This document shows, piece by piece, positions 31,556 through 36,225 of a stretch of 36,225 bases of DNA. The position numbers were made by a program, and so were the translations under genes. Under the pieces are notes generated by a model. It searched no databases. It worked only from the letters and a program-made list of their open reading frames with translations, and was not told the origin of the DNA. The DNA is from Acidovorax sp. Root219 (GTDB taxonomy: Bacteria > Pseudomonadota > Gammaproteobacteria > Burkholderiales > Burkholderiaceae_C), in NCBI RefSeq assembly GCF_001428665.1, contig NZ_LMIJ01000017.1, positions 1 through 36,225 on the forward strand, read 5' to 3'. The first letter of the stretch is position 1, and the number at the start of each line of letters is the position of its first letter.

Positions 31556-32896
31556 ATGAGCAGTCCCGCCTCTGCTATCTACCCAGCGAATGGCTTTGAA
31601 GAAGGCCAAGACTCTCTTTCCCGCGCGGACACCCATGAAGACGTCACCCCCAGCGAAATCGCGGTGGGCGTGATCATTGGGCGCTCGTCCGAGTATTTCG
31701 ACTTCTTCGTTTTCGGGATCGCCTGCGTGCTGGTGTTCCCGTCGTTCCTGTTCCCCTTCATGTCGCGCCTGGACGGCACGCTGGCCTCCTTTGCGCTGCT
31801 GGCCGTGGCCTTCGTGGTGCGGCCCATCGGTACGGCCATCTCCATGGCCATCCAGCGGCGCTGGGGCCGGGGCACCAAGCTGACCATTGCGCTCTTTTTG
31901 CTGGGCGTGTGCACGGTGGGCATGGCCTTTTTGCCGGGCTACAAGGACCTGGGCACTACGGCCATCGTGGCGCTGCTGATCTTGCGCATCGGCCAGGGGC
32001 TGGCGCTGGGCGGCTCGTGGGACGGCCTGCCGTCGCTGCTGGCGATGTCGGTGCCCAAGCACCGCCGCGGCTGGTACGCCATGATCGGCCAGCTGGGCGC
32101 GCCCGTGGGCTTTGTGCTCGCGGCCGGCCTGTTCGCCTATCTGTATGCCAACCTCACGGTGCAGGAGTTTCTGGCCTGGGGCTGGCGCTACCCGTTCTTC
32201 GTGGCCTTTGCCGTGAACGTGGTGGCCCTGTTCGCCCGCCTGCGCCTGGTGGTGGGCCAGTCGTACACCGAGCTGCTGCAGGACCGTGAGCTGCAACCCG
32301 TGCCCGTGCACGAGGTGATGCGCGACGAGGGCGGCAACGTGCTGCTGGGTGCCTTTGCGGCGCTGGCCAGCTTTGCGCTGTTCCACCTGGTCACCGTGTT
32401 CCCGCTGTCGTGGATCACGCTGTACACGGACCAGCCCGTCACCCAGATCCTGGGCGTGCAGATCGTCGGTGCCTTCCTGGCGGCCGGGGCCATCATGGTT
32501 TCGGGCTGGCTTTCTGACCACTTGGGCCGGCGCAAGCTGCTGGGCGGCATGGCGGTGCTGATCGGGGTGTTCAGCTTCATGGCGCCGGTGCTGCTGAACA
32601 GCGGCGAAGTGGGCAGCACCATGTTCCTGCTGCTGGGCTTTGTGCTGCTGGGCCTGTCGTACGGCCAGGCCTCGGGCACGGTGACGGCCAATTTCTCGCC
32701 CAAGTACCGCTACACGGGCGCGGCCCTGTCGGCCGACCTGGCCTGGATCATCGGCGCCGCCTTTGCGCCCCTGGTGGCCCTGGGCCTGTCGGCCCAGTTC
32801 GGCCTGCTGGCCGTGACGGTGTACCTGCTGTCGGGCGTGGCCTGTACCTTGGGCGCCCTGAACCTGAACCGCCGCATGGAGCGCCGCGACCGCTAG
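31556..32896 (+). CDS. MFS transporter, metabolite:proton symporter type
   Basis: Product of 446 residues with AAGGAA before the ATG at 31556. After a 30-residue hydrophilic leader it has about twelve membrane helices. Marks of the metabolite:H+ symporter group (ProP/ShiA/KgtP-like) are IGRSSEYFDFFVFGIA at the first helix, FVVRPIGTAISMAIQRRWGRGTKL (loop 2-3 motif), LRIGQGLALGGSWDG and GWLSDHLGRRKLLGG. Substrates in this group are osmolytes, organic acids or shikimate; this one has no identified substrate. It is divergent from cyoABCD. Transcription ends at the intrinsic terminator at 32972-33007. Confidence 0.92.
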   Translation: MSSPASAIYPANGFEEGQDSLSRADTHEDVTPSEIAVGVIIGRSSEYFDFFVFGIACVLVFPSFLFPFMSRLDGTLASFALLAVAFVVRPIGTAISMAIQRRWGRGTKLTIALFLLGVCTVGMAFLPGYKDLGTTAIVALLILRIGQGLALGGSWDGLPSLLAMSVPKHRRGWYAMIGQLGAPVGFVLAAGLFAYLYANLTVQEFLAWGWRYPFFVAFAVNVVALFARLRLVVGQSYTELLQDRELQPVPVHEVMRDEGGNVLLGAFAALASFALFHLVTVFPLSWITLYTDQPVTQILGVQIVGAFLAAGAIMVSGWLSDHLGRRKLLGGMAVLIGVFSFMAPVLLNSGEVGSTMFLLLGFVLLGLSYGQASGTVTANFSPKYRYTGAALSADLAWIIGAAFAPLVALGLSAQFGLLAVTVYLLSGVACTLGALNLNRRMERRDR

Positions 32897-32971
32897 GCCG
32901 AGCTTTACAAGAGAGAGCGAGGGGCGGGCCTGTTGACAACAAGGCACGGCCCCGTAGAGAAGCGATGCAAG

Positions 32972-33007
32972 AACCCGGTGGCTGCCTTGGCGGCCACCGG
33001 GTTTTTT
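32972..33007 (+). terminator. intrinsic terminator after the MFS gene
   Basis: AACCCGGTGGC (32972-32982) pairs perfectly with GCCACCGGGTT (32993-33003), giving an 11-bp stem and a 10-base loop, followed by a T-run to 33007. It is the clearest Rho-independent terminator in the window. On the minus strand AACCCGGT lacks an equally good U-run. Confidence 0.85.
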
Positions 33008-33103
33008 GTCGATTGGCTGCCGGCTGGTGCCTGCCGGCGTCTGCATCAACCAGGGCACACCAGCCGGCAGCTCAGCGGCATGGGGGACAGTGCGCTGGGT
33101 GCG

Positions 33104-33490
33104 TCACTTGGAAGGTGCTGGGCTCGGGCCTTCAAGCACGAAGTTAATGGGAACGACCATCCAGGTCGGTTCCAGCCCTGTACCTGCGGTGCCGGGCTGG
33201 TAGCGCCAGCGCATGGTCGCCTGGCGTGCGGAAGTGTCCAGCCGGGGAAAACCGCTGGAGCGCTTTACTTCGGCCTTCAAGGGCACACCCTGGTTGTCAA
33301 CCAGTACCCTGACTTCGACCAGTCCCTCCTCGCCGTTGCGCAGTGAGATGGGCGGGTAGTCCGGGGGCTCATTGCGAGCGGGGCCGGCTGCGATGGATGG
33401 GGTGGCGGCAGGGTTGGCAATGCCCTGTGCCGCCGTGAGCCCGGAGGCCAGGACCAGGGTGCACAAAAGGAGACAGCGGTGCAATTGCAT
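33104..33490 (-). CDS. small exported TonB C-terminal-domain protein
   Basis: Product of 128 residues from the ATG at 33490 (MQLHRCLLLCTLVLASGLTAAQG), a signal peptide with cleavage near residue 21; a TTG at 33508 is also possible. After a Pro/Ala-rich stretch, residues about 45-120 form a TonB C-terminal-type domain (DYPPISLRNGEEGLVEVRVL, VDNQGVPLKAEVKRSSGFPR, ATMRWRYQPGTAG). It has no long membrane-energised arm, so it is not a full TonB. It may be a periplasmic envelope protein that uses the TonB_C fold for binding. It follows tolA by 14 bases, in the place where tolB would normally be, and its function is unproven. Confidence 0.8.
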   Translation of the reverse strand: MQLHRCLLLCTLVLASGLTAAQGIANPAATPSIAAGPARNEPPDYPPISLRNGEEGLVEVRVLVDNQGVPLKAEVKRSSGFPRLDTSARQATMRWRYQPGTAGTGLEPTWMVVPINFVLEGPSPAPSK

Positions 33491-33504
33491 GAAGCGATTG
33501 CCAA

Positions 33505-34503
33505 TCAATCCTGCGGCCTGAACCCGATGGTCAGCGAGGGCGGCACGCGCCCGTCCACGTCGCGCGGCAGGGTTTCTGTCTTGTCCAGGGCGCGTAGCAC
33601 GGCATCGTCCCAGGCCTTGTTGCCGCTGGACTGCACCAGGCGCTTGCCGACGATGGTGCCGTCGGGCGCCAGGCGCACTTCGACCTCGGCGCGCGGGTTG
33701 CCCGATATCGCGTCGGGGTAGACGATGTTGGGCTTGACCTTGGCGGCCACGCGGCCGCCGTAGCCGCCCGAGGGGCCAGCATCGCGCTGCGCGGTGCCGG
33801 TCGATTTTTCGTTGCCTTCGGAGCCCGCCAGCCCCTGCATGCGGCGCAGGTTGGCTTCGCGCTGGGCGGCGAGTTGCTTGGCCTCGGCCTCGGCGCGCTG
33901 CTGCTTCTTGGCTGCGGCGTCCTTGGCTTCTTTTGCGTCCTTGGCGTCTTCGGCCTTGCGCTTTTCTTCGGCGAGCAGCTTCTTTTGCTTTTCCTGCTCG
34001 GCGGCCTTCTTCTGCTCGGCGAGCTTTTCCTTCTTTTCCTTTTCGAGGCGCTCTTCGCGCTCGTCTTCCTTGCGCTCACGCTCGCGCTCACGCTTTTCGC
34101 GCTCGAGCTTCTCGGCGCGGGCTTTTTTCTCCTGCTCCAGGCGCTTTTTCTCGCGCTCGATGGCGATGTCGGCCTCGCGCGTGTCGGGCTCCACGGCGCG
34201 CGGCGGCGGTGGCGGGGGAGGAGGGGGCACCGGCGCGGGCCGGGGCTCGGGCGGCGGTGGCACGGGGGGCGTTGGCGGGGTCGGGGGTGTCGGCGGCGAC
34301 ACTTCAGGCGGCGCGGCCTGTTGGGGCACGGCTGCCCACAGTTCGGCCTGCACGGCGGGCTGGTCGGAGCTGGCCTTCCAGTTCACGCCCCAGGTGAGTG
34401 CGCCGATCAGCGCCAGGTGCACCAGCACCGCCAGCGAGATGGCTCGCAGGCGGGCAGGGGGTGCGGGGGGCGCAAATTGGTCGCGGTCGTCTTGGGCGTG
34501 CAT
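33505..34503 (-). CDS. tolA: TolA, Tol-Pal system
   Basis: Product of 332 residues. One N-terminal membrane helix (about 20-41) is followed by a proline-rich stretch (about 65-105, PTPPTPPTPP) and a long charged helical domain (about 105-215) full of Lys, Glu and Arg, then the globular C-terminal TolA/TonB-like domain (about 245-332: GRVAAKVKPNIVYPDAISGN, LRALDKTETLPRDVDG). This is the TolA order of domains I-III. TolA links the TolQR motor to the outer membrane and drives outer-membrane constriction at division. It is co-transcribed with tolQ and tolR, and the 66-base gap to tolR holds no strong signal. Length is below E. coli TolA (421), due to a shorter helix. Confidence 0.93.
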   Translation of the reverse strand: MHAQDDRDQFAPPAPPARLRAISLAVLVHLALIGALTWGVNWKASSDQPAVQAELWAAVPQQAAPPEVSPPTPPTPPTPPVPPPPEPRPAPVPPPPPPPPPRAVEPDTREADIAIEREKKRLEQEKKARAEKLEREKRERERERKEDEREERLEKEKKEKLAEQKKAAEQEKQKKLLAEEKRKAEDAKDAKEAKDAAAKKQQRAEAEAKQLAAQREANLRRMQGLAGSEGNEKSTGTAQRDAGPSGGYGGRVAAKVKPNIVYPDAISGNPRAEVEVRLAPDGTIVGKRLVQSSGNKAWDDAVLRALDKTETLPRDVDGRVPPSLTIGFRPQD

Positions 34504-34568
34504 GGAGGGAGTAGAGCGTGTACGTCGTCTTCGGTTCAGTCAATCAGGGAAGGCGGGGCACTTCGGCT

Positions 34569-34991
34569 TCAGCCGCCCTGTTTGACGGAGAGACCTACGC
34601 GCTGCACACCGGCTTTCTGCAGTTCGGACATGGCCTTGACCACGTTGTCGTATACAACGCCCTTGTCGGCCGTAATGATGACAGCCGTCTCTTTTGTCTG
34701 GTCTTTCTGCCAGCGCAGCGCGGCTTCGCCGATCTCGCGCTGGCTCATGCTGCGGGTGGCCTCGGGGGTCTTGAGCTGCAGCGAGCCGTCCTTGTTGACG
34801 ATGACCTGCGCCACCACCTTGGGCAGATTCTTGCCCTTGCCCACGCTGGGCACGTCGACCATGCCGGGGGTGAGCATGGGGGCTGTCACCATGAAGATGA
34901 TGAGCAGCACCAGCATCACGTCGATGAACGGGACCATGTTGATCTCGTTGATGGTGCGGCGGCCTCGGCCGCGGGATGCCATGGCGGGCAT
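34569..34991 (-). CDS. tolR: TolR, Tol-Pal system
   Basis: Product of 140 residues. One membrane helix (about 20-40: INMVPFIDVMLVLLIIFMVT) carries the motor's essential Asp (PFIDVMLVLL). The periplasmic ExbD-like domain follows. TolR pairs with TolQ to form the proton-driven stator that energises TolA. It begins 4 bases after the tolQ stop. The N-terminal leader MPAMASRGRGRRTINE is typical. Confidence 0.94.
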   Translation of the reverse strand: MPAMASRGRGRRTINEINMVPFIDVMLVLLIIFMVTAPMLTPGMVDVPSVGKGKNLPKVVAQVIVNKDGSLQLKTPEATRSMSQREIGEAALRWQKDQTKETAVIITADKGVVYDNVVKAMSELQKAGVQRVGLSVKQGG

Positions 34992-34995
34992 GGTG

Positions 34996-35700
34996 TCAGT
35001 GCCCCGATGCCGAGACGGGTTGCTGCGCGCCCAGGTTGCGCTGCAGGATGTTGGAGAACTCTTCGATGAAGGTCTCCTGGTGTGTGGCCACGCGGTCGAT
35101 GTCGCGGGCGAAGCGGTTGTAGGCGATGACGGCCGGGATGGCGGCGAACAGGCCGATGGCGGTGGCCACCAGCGCCTCGGCGATGCCGGGGGCCACGGTG
35201 GCCAGGGTCACCTGCTCCATGCCGGCGAAGCCGGTGAAGGCGTGCATGATGCCCCACACCGTGCCGAACAGGCCCACGTAGGGCGAGACCGAGCCCACGG
35301 TGGCCAGGAACGACAGGCTCGACTCGACCACGTCCATCTCGCGCTGGAAGCTGGCGCGCATGGCGCGGCGTGCGCCGTCCATCAGGGTGCCGGCATCGGT
35401 GATGCGGCGCTCGCGCAGTTTCTGGTACTCGCGCATGCCGCTGGCGAAGATGCGTTCCATGGGGCCGGCGTTCTTGGCGTTTTGTGCGGCGCTGGCGAAC
35501 AGGTCGTTCAGGCTGGTGCCGGACCAGAAGTCGCGCTCGAAATCGTCGTTGAGCGACTTGATGCGCTTGAGCGCGAACAGCTTGCGGAAAATGGCGGCCC
35601 AGCTGGCGACGGAGACGACCAGCAGCAGCAGCATGACGAGTTGCACCACCCAGCTGGCCTGCAGCACCAGGCTGAGGATGGACATGTTTTGGGAATTCAT
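34996..35700 (-). CDS. tolQ: TolQ, Tol-Pal system
   Basis: Product of 234 residues with three membrane helices (about 12-37, 135-160 and 170-195), in ExbB/TolQ order with a large cytoplasmic loop. LATVGSVSPYVGLFGTVWGIMHAF and VAPGIAEALVATAIGLFAAI are the hallmark helices lining the proton path. TolQ forms the pentameric motor core with TolR. Its start ATG overlaps the ybgC stop (ATGA), so the two are coupled. Length is normal. Confidence 0.96.
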   Translation of the reverse strand: MNSQNMSILSLVLQASWVVQLVMLLLLVVSVASWAAIFRKLFALKRIKSLNDDFERDFWSGTSLNDLFASAAQNAKNAGPMERIFASGMREYQKLRERRITDAGTLMDGARRAMRASFQREMDVVESSLSFLATVGSVSPYVGLFGTVWGIMHAFTGFAGMEQVTLATVAPGIAEALVATAIGLFAAIPAVIAYNRFARDIDRVATHQETFIEEFSNILQRNLGAQQPVSASGH

Positions 35701-36125
35701 GGTGTTGTTGAGAGTTGTTCCAGAAGGGTGCTCGGTATTCTCGCTGGCCGCAGGGTGGCGGCGTCCACCCAGCCGATGCGGATGGTGCCTTCGCTGAGCA
35801 GTGCGGGCGGATTTTCGGTCATGTCGTGCTCCGGTTTCAGGAGCGCTTGCTGCAGTATTGTCAACGATGCGCGGCCGGCCTCTTGCAGCTGGGCGGTAAC
35901 AATGAGTTCATCGTCGAGCCTTGCAGGTCGCAGGTAACGTACCTGGCTGTGGGTTACGACAAACATGCCGCCGGTTTGTTCCCTGAGCGCTTGTTGGCCG
36001 ATGCCGAGGGAGCGGAGCCATTCGGTGCGGGCGCGTTCGAAGAACTTGAGGTAGTTGGCGTAGAAGACTATGCCTCCTGCGTCCGTGTCCTCCCAGTAGA
36101 TTCGGATGGGGAATTCAAAGGGCAT
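35697..36125 (-). CDS. ybgC: YbgC, tol-pal-associated acyl-CoA thioesterase
   Basis: Product of 142 residues with the hot-dog fold. The signature YWEDTDAGGIVFYANYLKFF (about 9-28) holds the catalytic Asp. YbgC hydrolyses short acyl-CoA, or acyl-ACP-linked intermediates in phospholipid metabolism, and is standardly first in the tol operon. Here it opens the minus-strand run ybgC-tolQ-tolR-tolA, overlapping tolQ by 4 bases. The 100 bases to the end of the window hold its promoter region; no further gene begins there. Confidence 0.95.
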   Translation of the reverse strand: MPFEFPIRIYWEDTDAGGIVFYANYLKFFERARTEWLRSLGIGQQALREQTGGMFVVTHSQVRYLRPARLDDELIVTAQLQEAGRASLTILQQALLKPEHDMTENPPALLSEGTIRIGWVDAATLRPARIPSTLLEQLSTTP

Positions 36126-36225
36126 GTGCTTGCCTCTTGTGTTGTGGTTGCTGCTTGCTTGTGTTGAGGGCGGAGGCCGGGGTGTGCGCCCGGCGGCGCA
36201 GTAACTTTCTCTTGAGTCGCCAAGA

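Noticed and set aside
31342..31557. 71-residue minus-strand open frame before the MFS gene
   Set aside because: No ribosome site or family match, and it covers the divergent promoter region.

Overview
The window is high-GC DNA (mid-60s percent by eye) from a betaproteobacterium, most likely a member of the Comamonadaceae such as Acidovorax or a close relative. This rests on the gene set and layout: a cyoABCD quinol oxidase operon running into a SURF1 gene and a RegB/RegA redox two-component system, a ybgC-tolQ-tolR-tolA operon, and many LysR and TetR regulators. It is inference from gene content, not from a phylogenetic marker. No rRNA, tRNA, CRISPR array or complete insertion sequence was seen.

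Layout. 208-5955: a DUF3592-ankyrin membrane protein, an unrecognised protein, and a LysR regulator divergent from a TauE/SafE-type exporter. 5965-11227: a UvrD-like helicase, then two SnoaL-like proteins and an MBL-fold protein with a degenerate metal site, divergent from a LysR regulator. 11248-15434: two translationally coupled lipoprotein alpha/beta hydrolases preceded by a TetR regulator with a near-perfect 30-bp operator. 15473-17604: a collagen-like exported protein set among decayed gene fragments (an ankyrin-like relic and a CaiB/BaiF CoA-transferase tail). 17605-18636: a NUP-family lipoprotein.

18748-21374 is the outlier. It is a strongly AT-rich two-gene cassette (about 38-40% GC in sampled lines) encoding an OLD-like/DUF3696 ATPase and, in TAATG stop-start overlap, a protein with a TOPRIM-like core (Glu, then DSD). 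This looks like a horizontally acquired anti-phage system of the general ATPase plus TOPRIM type (PARIS or OLD logic), but I cannot assign it to a named family. At its promoter side lies a frameshifted relic of a RegA-like DNA-binding domain.

21876-24065: an F420-reductase-like NADP-binding protein and an SDR dehydrogenase, divergent from a TetR regulator with tandem inverted repeats between them. 24072-31288 (minus strand): cyoABCD, SURF1, regB, regA, a respiratory module in which the oxidase, its assembly factor and a quinone/redox sensor are physically linked; cyoE is absent. 31556-32896: an MFS transporter closed by a clear intrinsic terminator. 33104-36125 (minus strand): ybgC-tolQ-tolR-tolA followed by a small TonB-domain protein where tolB-pal would be expected.

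Two structured intergenic elements (8182-8285 and 14665-14771) share a conserved core but have unrelated, self-complementary arms. They look like members of a dispersed repeat family.
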